DNA of 64,000 nt. Origin: Xiphydria camelus. Its lineage: Eukaryota > Arthropoda > Insecta > Hymenoptera > Xiphydriidae. Within the stretch, counting starts at the first letter, position 1, and every line of letters starts with the position of its first letter. The notes beneath the pieces were generated by a model. It was not told the origin of the DNA. It saw only the letters and a list, made by a program, of their open reading frames with translations, and did no database searches. The DNA lies in the NCBI GenBank assembly GCA_963678675.1, contig OY783191.1:15777096-15841095 (forward strand), written 5' to 3'. Made by a program: the position numbers and the translations under genes. Positions 44,955-56,505 of the stretch are shown one piece after another.

Positions 44955-46815
44955 GTCCAATCAAATAAGCAGAAAAAAGGGGTCAATCTCGGAATGAGAG
45001 ATAATAAGCTGGAAACTCGTATACACCTTCATTTTGGCGTTCTAAAAGTTGTTTCAAAAGTCTCATAAAATCTCGTGTCTGCGTCGTAAGTTATTCAAGG
45101 TCAAAGGTCACAAAAATCGGTTTTTCGCGATTATCTCGGTGTCTATAGCTCTAATGATATTAATATGTATTATAAAAGTTGTAGAGTTGTACAAACATTT
45201 TTTCATGCACTCAACCGTTTTTGAGATAGAGGGCGGAGAGCGCACAGCGTTCAGCCATATATATTGTAATGATACCTTGTATAAAGTTATTAAATCATTG
45301 AAATATCATTAACAATGAATAATTTGTAGTATTTATTAGTTAATACATTGTATTTAATAACATTTTACATATATCTAATTATTAAGGCCAAGCAGGGGGG
45401 GATTCTCTCACAGTCCTGTACCTTTTCCGGAAGACTAATTGCCGGACGGTTCCTAATGAATCACGCATCATCGAAATCACTTTGCTAATCACCGCTAGCC
45501 GCCAATTTCGACCAACTGGCTCAAGTTTTTCTACAAGAAAACTGCCCTGTGCAACAATTATACGAAAATGGAGTACGCATCTTACTAGCAATATCCAATG
45601 CTCATAAATCTGAGGACAATATCGATCATCTTCGATATACTCAATTCATTAAATCTACGAAGCTTCATAAACCTGTCCAGTTATCTAATCTTCCACCGAC
45701 AATTGCAGCAGCCCATCAGCATATAAACCGTGTCTATTACCAAGTTCAGAAATGGTTAGGGCATGATTTAGATCCGCAGGAATGGGGTTAGGTGCTGCAA
45801 AATGAATTCCTGGAGCCAATGACAACAACATTATCACCAGCTCCAGATGAATTACTTAACACTATATTTTGTAATTGTAAGAATGGATGTGGTCCACGCT
45901 GCGGATGCAGAAAATCGGGGTTGCAATGTACTTTAGCTTGTGGCCAGTGTAATGGGCAAGCTTGTCTCAATACTGTTTCATTGCAAAGCGACCCCGAGGA
46001 AGAGAGTGCATTTGACCCGAAAATTCTAGACGGTCTGGAAATGGTGATTCAGGACAACGAAAATGGTGACAATGAAACAGAAATTTTCGAACGCCTAGAA
46101 GATGACGATGAAGAAGAGGAAAATTAATACTTTCGTTCTTTAAATTATTAAAGATTTGTAAATGTTTACTTCATTTCAATTTAAAATGCAAGAAATATAC
46201 AGCTGCTGAATAAAGAGATAAAATTAAAATATATTTACTCGTTTTATTTCTACTTAAAATCTACTTTCAATAAATTAATATTAAATTAAGATATACTATG
46301 AGTATTTCATTTAATGAGTTTTTAATTACACAAAGTAGGTAAGTAATAGTAAATGAATATATTAGATATATGTAAAATGTTATTAAATACAATGTATTAA
46401 CTAATAAATACTACAAATGATTTATTGTTAATGATATGTTAATGATTTAATAACTTTCTACAAGGTATTATTCACCGAGATTCACGGTTGACCTTGCATT
46501 ACAGTATGTATGGCTGAGCGCTGCGCGCTCTCCGCCCTCTATCTCAAAAACAGTTGAGCGCATGAAAAAATTTTTCTAACAAAATTTGTCGCAAATTTTA
46601 TGCTCTACAATTTTTATAATAACTATTAACATCATTAGAGCTATGAAAACCGAGATAATCTTGAAAACTCGATTTTTGTGACCTTGAATAACTTACGACG
46701 CAAACACGAGATTTTATGACTTTTGAGACGACTTTTAGAACGGCAAAATGAAGGTGTATACGAGTTTCCAGCTTATTATCTCTCATTCCGAGGTGAAACG
46801 CTAATTTGATTGGAC
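44955..46815. mobile_element. Long-inverted-repeat element C carrying a PIN/CXC gene remnant
   Basis: TA at 44953-44954 and 46816-46817. Ends GTCCAATCAAATAAGC and GCTAATTTGATTGGAC, resembling element A (GGCCAATCGATAAG). The arms, about 44955-45390 and 46370-46815, match with small indels; shared blocks include GAGAGATAATAAGCTGG, CTCAAAAGTC and TGAGATAGAGGGCGG or their complements. Between them is one gene remnant. It sits inside a mariner transposase, so it transposed after mariner. Confidence 0.8.
45500..46127 (+). pseudogene. PIN/CXC family protein C-terminus in element C
   Basis: The open frame shows NAHKSEDNIDHLRYTQF, then NLPPTIAAAHQHINRVYYQVQKWLG, DPQEWG and a TAG at 45789-45791 where relatives have Trp. 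It continues in the same frame with FLEPMTTTLSPAPDELL and the cysteine cluster CNCKNGCGPRCGCRKSGLQC..CGQCNGQAC. The acidic tail ends DDDEEEEN with TAA at 46125-46127. Cysteine spacing resembles a CXC (tesmin/TSO1) module, suggesting DNA binding. The N-terminal nuclease-like half is not present between the arms, so this is a deletion derivative. Apart from the one stop it is well preserved. Confidence 0.7.
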
Positions 46816-47576
46816 TAAACAAGCAACAAAGAAAGTCTTTTGTGGAAAATTGTGACCGGCGATGAAAAGTGGATTTATTTTTATAATCCGAAACGCTGAT
46901 TGGGTTGACCCCGGCGAGCCGACGACATCGACGCCAAAGTGCAATATTCATAGTAACAAAGTCATGCTGTATATATGGTGGGATATGAAAGGCGTATTTC
47001 ATTATGAACTTCTGAAACCTGGCCAGACAGTTACTGCCGATCGCTATCGTCAACAATTAATACGATTGAACCAAAAAATTGACCAAAAGCGTCCATTTAC
47101 TGACAAAGGAAAACGTCCAGTAAAACTGCTCCATGACAACGGCAGACCTCATGTGGGTTGACCGGTCAAGGATACGTTAATGGCTCTTGGATAGGAAATT
47201 GTACGGCCACACCCGGCATATTCACCAGACTTAGCTCCAACTGATTTTAACTTGTTTCGGAAAATGCAAAACGAATTGTTTGATGCGCAATTCAAAATAT
47301 TTGAAGAAGTCCAAAAATGGGTCGATAACTTCCTCATTTCGCAAGATGAAACTTTCTCTGCGGAAGGCATCCGTGAATTGCCTAAAAGATGGCTGAAGGT
47401 CAATGGAAGTAAAGGGGATTATTTTGAGGAATAAACGTATTTTACTTTTTTGAAAAATAAATCTTGAATTTTTGCAAAAGTACCCTAAAACTTATTTGTA
47501 CACCTAATAAAATCAGGGAGTACGCGACACTGAGAAAGTGTCAATGCCTGGGGACATCACCATAATGGAATGATTA

Positions 47577-48090
47577 ACCCCCCCTCAAAACATCGACGAT
47601 GTATGATAGCACGAATTAATAAAATAGCTCCTTTTCCAAAGTAATCATGTAACAACTTACGAATCACGAAAGATAATGAAAAAATTATGATAAAAAAGTA
47701 TTGAAATCATTACCGCCAAATTAATGAAAGCAAGTGTGTTGTCAAGGTATGTTGAGCTAATGAGAGAAATAGTACATAATTCCATTCAGAGAATATATTC
47801 AGTTTCAGTGGAACTTGATTTTTTTTCTTCTATATTGTTTGTTAGTCTCTGTAGCAAAGTTTACCATTGTATGGAATTATGTACTATTTCTTTCATTAGC
47901 TCAACATACCTTGACAACACACTTGCTTTCATTAATTTGGCGGTAATGATTTCATTACTTTTTTATCATAATTTTTTCATTATCTTTCGTGATTCGTAAG
48001 TTGTTACAAGATTACTTTGGAAGGGGAGCTATTTTATTAATTCGTGCTATCACATCGTCGATGTTTTTTTTGGGCGGGGGGGGGGGGGGG
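47577..48090. mobile_element. Foldback MITE of ~510 bp
   Basis: Arms mirror each other: CATCGACGATGT, GAATTAATAAAATAGCTCC, AAGTATTGAAATCATTACCG and TGTTGTCAAGGTATGTTGAG are each found inverted in the right half. Ends in C/G runs (ACCCCCCC against a G14 run). The loop is about 47815-47870. Confidence 0.8.
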
Positions 48091-48099
48091 TCATTTCTT

Positions 48100-48685
48100 T
48101 TTTCGTTAATTTTCTTTCATGTTTTTTTGCCAGATAAATATGAAACATTTTTTTAAATGATAGAATGTGGTCAGTTATTATTATTGCCGAGTTCGGTCGT
48201 GCATTAAACTGAAGCGTGTTATGAAGTTTACTTCAGACGTTGGAAAAACATTATGTATGTTTTTTCCATTTTTCGGCCATTTTACAGTAACAACTTTCTC
48301 GTTCTCAACTGACTTCCATTTTGATTTTATATCCAATATGAAACTCGTGTACACTCCGCTGTCTGGTTGATTCCCGTTATGAAATAACTGCTTCAAAGGT
48401 GCGGAAACGGGTAACGAAAAAACTGAACGCTGCACTCACTATAAGATTGATATGGATATATTCAAGAGATAGAAAATGCATTGATGACTGATACAATTAA
48501 GACAAGGCAAGAGAAGACGGCGAAGCCTCCTGGCTTCGTCTTATATATTTCGGAACGTGGCGACTTTTCGATTAACGGAGGGGATAGCGTGGGCGACGCT
48601 ATCCACCCTGATTGGCTAATTAGAGAAGGGCGGTGGAACAGCCGATTACGCTGGGGCTGTCCGAGTCCGTGTCCGTATCCGAAGG
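48100..48685. other. No gene recognised
   Basis: Short frames overlap on both strands at 48167-48435 without family resemblance. A GC-richer piece lies at 48510-48650. Confidence 0.35.
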
Positions 48686-49546
48686 TACCGTTGCTAATAG
48701 TCCAGTAAAAATAGCTCTGAACCTAACATTTTGAGTCTCATGGCTGAATTTGAGATTGAAGTTACATGAATGTGTTTCAAAACTACCCCCAAAATCCCAA
48801 GATTCACACCCCCTCGGAAGCCGAGTAAAACAATAAAAACCACCCCCGGACATCATTGTTTAAAAATATTTCGCAAAGACTAAAGAAAATGAAAAAATTG
48901 TTTAAATAAAAGTTGTAGAGTAGGTGAAAATACGTTAAAAAAGTTATATGACTTTTTCATTTTTATGCAATATCCTAAGCGCTATGAGGGGATGAAGATG
49001 TTGGAATAATTCGAAGACTAAAAAATCGTAAGAAATTGAAAAATGCATATTTGTTACTATCTTTTATATAAATTCATGTAGAAAGGTTGAATCTACATTG
49101 TCAGAGAATTTTTTTTAATTTTAAGCATTTTGTATTAACAGTATCGTTCTTCAAAATTTTTACATTTCAAAATTTGTACAAGAACATTATTTTACAAAAT
49201 TTTAAAAATGACCATTCGATTCCTCGTAAAATCACCTTCAGAAAAGTTCTGGGTGACTTTTTCGAACAGGCTATATTTTTCGAGATACGTTTAATTAAAG
49301 TTTCGGGGAGAGAGAGTTCTTATTTGACAACCACGGGCCGAAGGACAGAAATATATTCCGCTCCGTTCCCACCGGTCCGGTGGAACGCGCATGCGTCAGC
49401 ACCTAAGCTGAATGAATGGAAGTGAGAAGAAAAATATAGTGTCGCACCGCTCTCACTCACGTCGCCCTGGCGTTTGTGTGCGCCCGCTGCTGCAGTTGTC
49501 TGCGAGTGTCAATGAGACTGAGGGTTGCTCTCGGCCTTCCGGACGT

Positions 49547-50385
49547 TGCAGGGGTTTCGTAGCATCCCGACCATGAATACCTCGCCAACCTAGTAGCCCA
49601 GGCAGTATGCATTATCTTATTTCCATTAGCGTCTTTCCAGCGCCTCCTAGGTAAACGGTTCTACTTTTGGTTGATCAACGAAATTGATTCAATTTCATTG
49701 AACAGTGCTTTGAGAAACAAATTTTTGAAAATCGCGTCGCGCGCGCGTTCCAAGTGTCTGGAATTGGCGTACATTATATCACCAATGCTTCGATAGCGCA
49801 ACGGTCAAGTTGCCGGGCTGGAAGTCTCGATGTCGTGGGTTCAAATCTTATTGTTTTTCTTTTTTTCTTTTTTCTTTATTAACTCTTTTTTCATTTGATT
49901 GCAACCACTTCTTGTTATAAAAAGTGGTTTACATTACCGAATAAAATAATAGTTTCAATGTTTTTCATAGTTTTACATTATTTTCTTCCTTATTGAGGTG
50001 AACCAATATTATTTGTAAGAACAGTTGGAAACATCGTTGCATTTTTTTACTCTTACATTTCGTCATTGGAATTTTTGGCTGCCGAAATTTTGTTCATAAT
50101 TTTGGATGATAATTGTCGAAAAAACATTTGAAGCACACTGTATTTTGACACCATGAGCATTTATTTTGACGAATGGGACTTTGCCTTACGCACATTTACA
50201 CTTTAAACGCGTTATGGAAAAGCAAATTTCATTGTTTCATTCAGTGTTTCAAATGTTTTTTGGACAATTATTATCATCCACAATCGTGAACAAAATCTTC
50301 GGCAGCCAAAAATTCCCATAAAGAAATGTAAGAGCAAAAAAAATGTCAAATTTCGTAGGGGTTTCGTAGCATCGCGACCATGAAT
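49547..50385. repeat. Direct repeat pair flanking a foldback MITE
   Basis: AGGGGTTTCGTAGCATC followed by CGACCATGAATACCT occurs at 49550-49583 and 50352-50386. The enclosed 50014-50345 is an inverted repeat (GGCTGCCGAA / TTCGGCAGCC; GTCGAAAAAACATTTGAA against TTCAAATGTTTTTTGGAC). Confidence 0.6.
49797..49852 (+). repeat. tRNA-derived SINE-like block
   Basis: A box TAGCGCAACGG and B box GGTTCAAATCT at tRNA spacing, followed by a T-rich tail. A cloverleaf with standard stems cannot be drawn fully, so a SINE or tRNA pseudogene is more likely than a working tRNA. Confidence 0.45.
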
Positions 50386-51460
50386 ACCTACGTTTGCATT
50401 GACTTGTGCATTCAATTCCATGTTCAGTTGCATAGATTCAACGTTATTGATGAATGAATTTGACTAATAAGAATCCGGCTTTCAGGTATGTAAGACGAAG
50501 TCATTCATAGTATTATGTTTTTTACTTTCTCTTGTACTTTTTTCTAAGTAAATATTAATTGATTTTTTGCAATAGTATGTCCAATAAAACTCCGAAATTT
50601 CTTGCTATTGTTAGGTGAATTATTCGATTTGATTTAAACATTCCTTCTATTTCCTTGAATCACTATTATGTGGATAATTAATAAATTATAAAAAAAAGAA
50701 AATCTGCAATTTCTCTTAGTCAATATAAAAAGCAAAAATTTTCCTGAGTAAAATTAAAAAAAAATGTATTCTCTCATTTTTATATTTAACCCTCCGTTAC
50801 TCCCTAGAAACCTACGACCTTAGGTGGTCGTATGACGAGCGCTGAGCCGCCGCGCTAAACGGAGCACGCTGTTGCCACATTACTTTACACATTATACCTA
50901 AGTGCGTCGTGACAACACTGTATCTCGAGCGTTTGTCGGAGAGCTACTCGCACTGGGCGGCTCGGCGCCGCTTTTCTGTTCGCTCGGACAAGTAGTCGAG
51001 CTAAGTGATCTAACAAGGAGAGGCTGCGAGTTTCGGAACAGGCATTTTTACGTTTTTTTTTCTCCCTTAACAAAACCCCAAAATATTTTTGTTCCGAAAC
51101 CGCCTTAGAAATACCGCGGCCGACACCTGTGTGCCAACGTCAACACCAACAAGCCATGGACCTGCCGACTTGCAAGTGATCTGTACAAGATAGTCTACAA
51201 AAACGGTTGTTCTGCTTGACGACGAATTCATCGAATGGAGAACCGTCATGACATATGACGCGAGACAAGGTACATCAAGGATCCGAACCGACGATGACCT
51301 GGACGAAGAACGCGAAGAAATTCGATCAATATCACAGCTTCCAACTCACAGGGCAGAAACTCTTCCCAAGGAAGGAACCTTCTTCGGTTGCAAGATCGCA
51401 GAAGCACTACACCGATTTGATGTGAACGGACTACCACGATCACTTTCGTTTCATGTGTGT
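50346..51460. other. Unassigned region with one possible TTAA element end
   Basis: TTAA at 50786-50789 followed by CCCTCCGTTACTCCC and, inside, ACGACCTTAGGTGGTCGT could be the left end of a TTAA element like those at 13102 and 42380; no right end was found. Plus-strand frame 51248-51517 is acidic at its start; not recognised. Confidence 0.35.
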
Positions 51461-51461
51461 T

Positions 51462-51645
51462 ATATCAAATCGTTTTATTTCGTTTTTTATATGTATTGCT
51501 TATATCTAATCATTTAATCTTTGTATAGTATTTTATAAGGATTTTCCGTTATTCTTTGTTTATACCGAATCGCTTTATTTCATTTTTTATATGTATTGGT
51601 TATATCTAATCATTTAATCTTTGTATAGCATCTTATAAGGATTTT
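51462..51645 (+). repeat. Two tandem ~98-bp units
   Basis: TTTTTTATATGTATTG, TTATATCTAATCATTTAATC and TTTATAAGGATTTTC-like blocks occur twice, near 51480-51545 and 51578-51645. Confidence 0.75.
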
Positions 51646-51739
51646 CTAGTATTTTTTTTTATATATCGAGTCATAGGCTAAACATTTTTTGCATCAGTTG
51701 TATTGAGCCTAATTGAACACTAACTACCGTGTTCAATCT

Positions 51740-52210
51740 TAACAGGGGAGGTGTTGTGTAACTGTAAACATCTACTAGTTCTAGGTAGTGTACCCTTCGT
51801 TGCGAACCCCGATTGTCTCTACCGATTTTTCATTTTATTACGGGACTCTCTATTCACGCCAAAAAACCTCCGAAACATCCTTGACCCTTTTTACCCAAAA
51901 ACTTTCTAACCCGTAACTTTCATTTCCGCCTACCCTTAACTCTGAGTTTTTTTCCACTAAATTCCTTCTTCCCCCCGCTCCATAGTTCCATACTCGAAAC
52001 ACTCCTCAGCTTTCTAAAAATCTTCAGTTCTTTACAAGCTCACACCCCGGACAGTACGTTCTCTCGAGAGATTTTCCGTGAGTCTGTCCGCTCGCTCTCG
52101 AGACGATTCCTCCACCACGCAAATGTGATTTGAGAATATTTATACTTAGAATACAACATTTCTTAGTAGCCGAAGGCATTTGTTATTTATTGAAGGAATC
52201 CAACATTTTT
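51740..52210 (+). mobile_element. Possible 3' end and LTR of a gypsy-like retrotransposon
   Basis: AACAGGGGAGGTG resembles a polypurine tract and is followed by TGTTGTGTAACTG, a plausible LTR start at 51752. The LTR end and any second copy are not identified. Confidence 0.3.
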
Positions 52211-52213
52211 AAC

Positions 52214-52491
52214 AAAATTATTTTTAACGCAATGTCCTTTGACAGTATGCAATAAATTTTCATAATTTTAAAAACGAAATGAAAAGCAATGCTATTGCAC
52301 ATTAAAAAAATATTCAATTTTCAATCATTGCTTGTAGCATGAGGGAAATGACAAGCAATGATTGAAAATTGAATATTTTTTTTAAATGTGCAGTTGCATT
52401 GCTTTTCATTTCGTTTTTAATTCGATTCATTTAATTATGAAAATTTATTGCATACTGTCAAAGGACATTGCATTAAAAATAATTTTGTTAA
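52214..52491. mobile_element. ~280-bp hairpin MITE
   Basis: Arms mirror around 52345: ACAGTATGCAATAAATTTTC, AACGAAATGAAAAGCAATGC and TTCAATCATTGCTTGT each have their complement in the other half. Confidence 0.85.
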
Positions 52492-52495
52492 AAAA

Positions 52496-52572
52496 AAAGA
52501 ACACCGAGACTCGAACGCGTGCCCCGCCGCGTGCGAGTCACACACGCTACCCGATGAGCCACGCGACGGTTC
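52496..52572 (-). repeat. tRNA-derived SINE-like block
   Basis: On the minus strand TGGCTCATCGGG fits an A box and GTTCGAGTCTC a B box, at normal tRNA distance. A long GC stem (CACGCG/CGCGTG) lies around the anticodon arm. The plus-strand A run at 52491-52500 would be a T-rich 3' end on this strand. tRNA gene or SINE head; not resolvable by eye. Confidence 0.45.
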
Positions 52573-52627
52573 TTGAGATTGGATTTTTGGAACTTATACA
52601 TCAATCCAACTAATCATCCATCTTTAC

Positions 52628-52922
52628 TGTTAGAACGATGCACTTTTCGTTCCTCCAATCATGCCCCTAGTCACAGCAGCGTGGCGCCAGCGTCCTGACC
52701 ACGATGTGTTGCGGAACGCATCGCAACGCGTGGCGCGCGTGCGCATGCGCATTCTTCCGTTGGCCCGTCCATCCGGACGAGTGTTCTTGTTCTTGCGTTT
52801 TTTCTTTCCACCACACTACCGTTCGTGTAACCATTCGAATAAAGTTATCTAGTTTCATGGTCTTTTGCATCGACCCGGTGACTCGTGTTCCTTGCGCCAT
52901 TCTGCCCGACTACCCCTTATTA
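52628..52922 (+). repeat. copia 5' LTR
   Basis: Starts TGTTAGAACGATGC and ends CCCCTTATTA, the limit of identity with 57215-57509. AATAAAG near 52838-52844 is a possible polyadenylation signal. Confidence 0.9.
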
Positions 52923-52938
52923 GGTTATGGGCCCAGAG
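52922..52938 (+). other. copia primer-binding site
   Basis: GGTTATGGGCCCAGAG directly after the 5' LTR. Drosophila copia uses the same kind of site, complementary to an internal part of initiator Met tRNA (half-tRNA priming). Confidence 0.75.
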
Positions 52939-53042
52939 GAGTCGAGAAGCGCGTGAAAAGATTGCGAAAATCAATTTGAAGGTTAGGCCCCCACGCGGTG
53001 CCAAGAAGGAAAGTTCTCGAGTGTTAAGAATCGCAAAAAAAA

Positions 53043-56000
53043 ATGGCGTCGGTAAATACAACGCGTATCGAGTTGCTCAACCGTGACAACTACGACACGT
53101 GGAAAATTCAGATGCGAGCCCTTCTCACAAAGAACGAAACTTGGGAATACGCGAGTGGACGAAAACCGAAGCCCGAATTAGTCACCGGCGACGCGACGTC
53201 AATGGAAAGTGTAAGAAAGTTGGAAGTTGAAGACGGTAAAGCGAGCGCGGACATTATTCTTTCAATAAAGCCATCGGAGTTAAAGCAGGTGAAGGGATGC
53301 AAAACGTCACACGACTTGTGGCAAAAATTACAGCAATTTTATCAATCGTCGGGACCGGCGCGAAAGGCGACGTTGATCAAGCAATTGACGTATCATCACA
53401 TGCAGGAAGACGACGATATACGCGAGCATCTACAGAAGTTTTTCAACACAATCGACAAGCTCAACGAAATGGAAGTGGAGATTAACAGCGACTTATTATC
53501 GGTGATATTGCTACACAGTCTTCCCTCGTCGTTTGAGAATTTTCGATGTGCAATTGAATCGCGCGATACGCTACCGACGCCGGAAGACCTTCGAATTAAA
53601 ATTCTGGAAGAAGGAGACGCGCGAAAGCACCAAAGTCGAAATGGAACAGCAAACGCGATGTTCGCAGGAAAGCAATACGGAAAGAATAAAAATGCCGCGA
53701 AGAAGAACTCCGAAGAGCCTAAGAAAAAGGAGACGTTCAAGTACAAGTGCCATCGGTGCCGCAAACTGGGACACAAAGCTTCCGAGTGCAAGGAACGGTT
53801 CGAAAAACGAAACACAGCGAACAAAGCGGACGACGTAAGTCTAAACGCTGTTGCGGATCTCTCGTTAGTCGACGAGACGGCAAATGAGGAAGCGTTCCAA
53901 GTAAGTATCAGTTCACATCGCGAAGCATGGTGCATCGATAGTGGCTGTACGGCACACATGTGTGGCGAAAGGGAAACGCTCCTGGACCTAGACGAATCAG
54001 CCGTCGGTAAAGTAGATCTCGATAGTAACGCGTCCACGGAGATCAAGGGAAAGGGTTCGGCCGCACTCACCACGAACGTCGACGGCGCCGCCAAACGCGT
54101 GTCGCTAAGTAACGTTTTACATGTTCCTGGATTACGAACTAACCTCTTATCCGTCGGGAAAATATGCGACAAAGGACTCAAGGTTGTTTTCGGGAAAGAT
54201 GCGGCGTCGATTATCAACGCTAAAGGAGAATCTGTTCTGAAAGCCGAACGAGGACGCGGCGGTCTCTATTTCCTGAAGACGATGTACAATGAAGAACTGA
54301 GTGCGAACGTCGAGAGCAACGACAACATCGTCAAGAAACCGACGCTCGCCGAGACGTGGCATAGAAGGATGGGTCATCTGAACTATCGTGACCTCAGAAA
54401 GTGTTTTCAGAACAAAACAGTAAGCGGATTAAGGTTAGAAAATAAATTCGACGACATATACTGTGAATCCTGTATAGAGGGAAAGATGACTCGAATGCCT
54501 TTTCCAAAAAGGTCGGAAAGAAGCACCGACATCCTTGAGATAGTTCACACCGATGTATGCGGTCCAATGCGAACTGAATCGATGAGAAAATCGAAGTACT
54601 TCGTCGTTTTTATAGATGACGCGTCACGATGGTGCGAGATACGATTCATGAAGAACAAGAGCGAAGTCCTGCAAGCGTTTAAGGATTTCAAGGTCCTCGT
54701 GGAGAACCAGACTGGTAAGCGAATAAAATATTTGCAGTCGGACAATGGCAAGGAATATCTGAACGACAGCTTCGACGCATACTTGAAGACAAACGGAATC
54801 GGTCGGAGACTGACCGTGTCCCACACGCCAGAACAGAATGGCGTCGCCGAAAGGAAGAATCGGACACTTCTCGATATGGCTCGTTGTCTGCTTCTGCAAT
54901 CGTCGCTACCGGCATCCCTCTGGGCTGAAGCTGTCAACACGGCGAACTACATTCGGAATCGCTGCCCAACTAGTAGCCTAGAAGGTAGAACACCCTACGA
55001 GAGATGGAAAGGAAAAATTCCTGACGTGAGCCACCTACAGATATTCGGACACGAGGTTCAGTCGTTCAAACGGGAAGCGGGCAAAGATAAATTCGAGTCG
55101 CGTTCCAGAAAAGGATTTTTCGTCGGATATTCGGAGACAAGCAAAGGATATCGAATTTGGCTACCCTCGGAAAGACGCATCGAAATAGCGAGGGACGTGA
55201 AGTTCATCGATGTAGAACCGAAGTCATCGACGGATAAAAGTCAGTACGAGATATTAAGTCCGGATGAATCGGAGCCCGAAATCACCGAGGTGGAGATTCA
55301 ACCGAATCGCGACGCGTCCCCTGAACAAATCAGGGACCCCTCTCGCACGCCTGAAGAAGACGTCCACCATGGTAACGAGATCGACGCAAGCGAACGAAAC
55401 GTTCAAGTTCGCAGACGTGGACGACCTCGCCTAGTACGGACCGGATCCAGGGGGAGACCTAGACGGATGTTTCACCTCGTCGACCCGGTGGATGTACAAG
55501 AAGAAGCCGGACCGAAAGTCGAACGTGACGAAACCGAATCGGTAAATGAGTGTGAGGAAGTGGGACAATTAGCCGAAATTCCCATCAAATCGGCCATCCA
55601 AGGACCAGACGCATACGAGTGGCGTGAGGCCATCGCAAATGAACTACGATCCATCCTGATCAACGATACCTGGACTTTGGTTGACCGATCCAAAGGAGAA
55701 ACCATTATCGGCAGCAGAATCGTGTTACGAAACAAGTATGGAAAGGACGGTACTCTAGAGCGTCGGAAAGCCCGAATAGTCGCAAAGGGTTTTGCTCAAC
55801 GCCCTGGCGTGGATTTCGACGATACATTTGCGCCTGTGGCACGCATCGAATCTATTCGAGTCCTGATGGCATTTGCCGCTGAAAAAGGGGCAAACGTCGA
55901 GCAACTCGACGTCACGACAGCTTATCTAAACGGAGTACTAAACGAAAGAGTACTCATGGAGTTACCTAAACAAATCGAGGATAGACTCGAAGTACTTGCA

Positions 56001-56504
56001 GAGTCGAAATCAACAAATCACGAGATCAGAGGAAACGCCAGCAAGATGCTCGCCGAACTGCGAGATAGAAACAAGGTTTGTCTTCTACACAAGGCGCTCT
56101 ATGGATTGCGACAGGCAGGTCGTTGTTGGAGCGATCGCTTATGCCAGATCCTGGACGAGTTTGGCGCAAAGAAGTCTACTGCAGATCCGTGCATCTTCCA
56201 AAAGGGCCGCGGACAAAATCTATTGGTGATTGCCACGTACGTAGACGATATATTGGTCATCTCGGAAAATTCATCTGAAATTTGCAAACTAAAGAAATTT
56301 CTGTCGAGCAAACTCGAAATCAAGGACCTCGGACCCGTGAAGTATTGCCTAGGAATCGAGTTCAATCAAAACCGTACTGGCATCACGATAAATCAGACGA
56401 GGTACATTCGAGACATATTGGAGCGATTTGGAATGTCCGAAGCAAATGCAGTGTCCACTCCGCTGGATCCAAATGTGAAGCTGGTACCCTGCAAAGAAAA
56501 CTGA
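53043..56504 (+). pseudogene. copia gag-pol polyprotein: gag, protease, integrase, RT
   Basis: 1153 codons from ATG 53043. Domains in order: gag (about 1-230) with the zinc knuckle CHRCRKLGHKASEC (near 235-250); protease CIDSGCTAHMC (near 297); integrase with the HHCC zinc finger (about 437-485) and D,D,E at HTDVCGPM (~501), LQSDNGKEY (~565) and EQNGVAERKN (~600); reverse transcriptase from about 860 with YVDDILVIS near 1066. It ends at a TGA (56502-56504) created by a one-base frame change at the RT/RNase H junction. The RNase H domain continues in another frame at 56506. Copia elements normally encode all of this as one frame. Confidence 0.92.
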
Positions 56505-56505
56505 A

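Larger units (their letters stand above)
44290..47434 (+). pseudogene. mariner transposase, split by two insertions
   Basis: Piece 1 (44290-44457): SDCERTGAPVK, ELQTLVDE, SEQLGVTQ. Piece 2 (44837-44952): ISYRFKAMGKIRKG..WV.H.L. Piece 3 (46816-47434): KIVTGDEKWIYF (first Asp region), WWDMKGVFHYELL, LLHDNGRPHV (second Asp), AYSPDLAPTDF (third Asp, DD34D), ending EGIRELPKRW and TAA. Both breaks lie at TA and close in register when the inserts are removed. Frame changes near 44430, 46840-46900 and 47160-47200, and several stops, show decay. A 3' terminal region with TTGTACACCTAA is near 47500. Confidence 0.85.

Noticed and set aside
53396..54217. 273-residue minus-strand frame opposite copia gag-pol
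   Set aside because: Shadow of the GC-rich copia coding strand; the plus strand has the clear domains.
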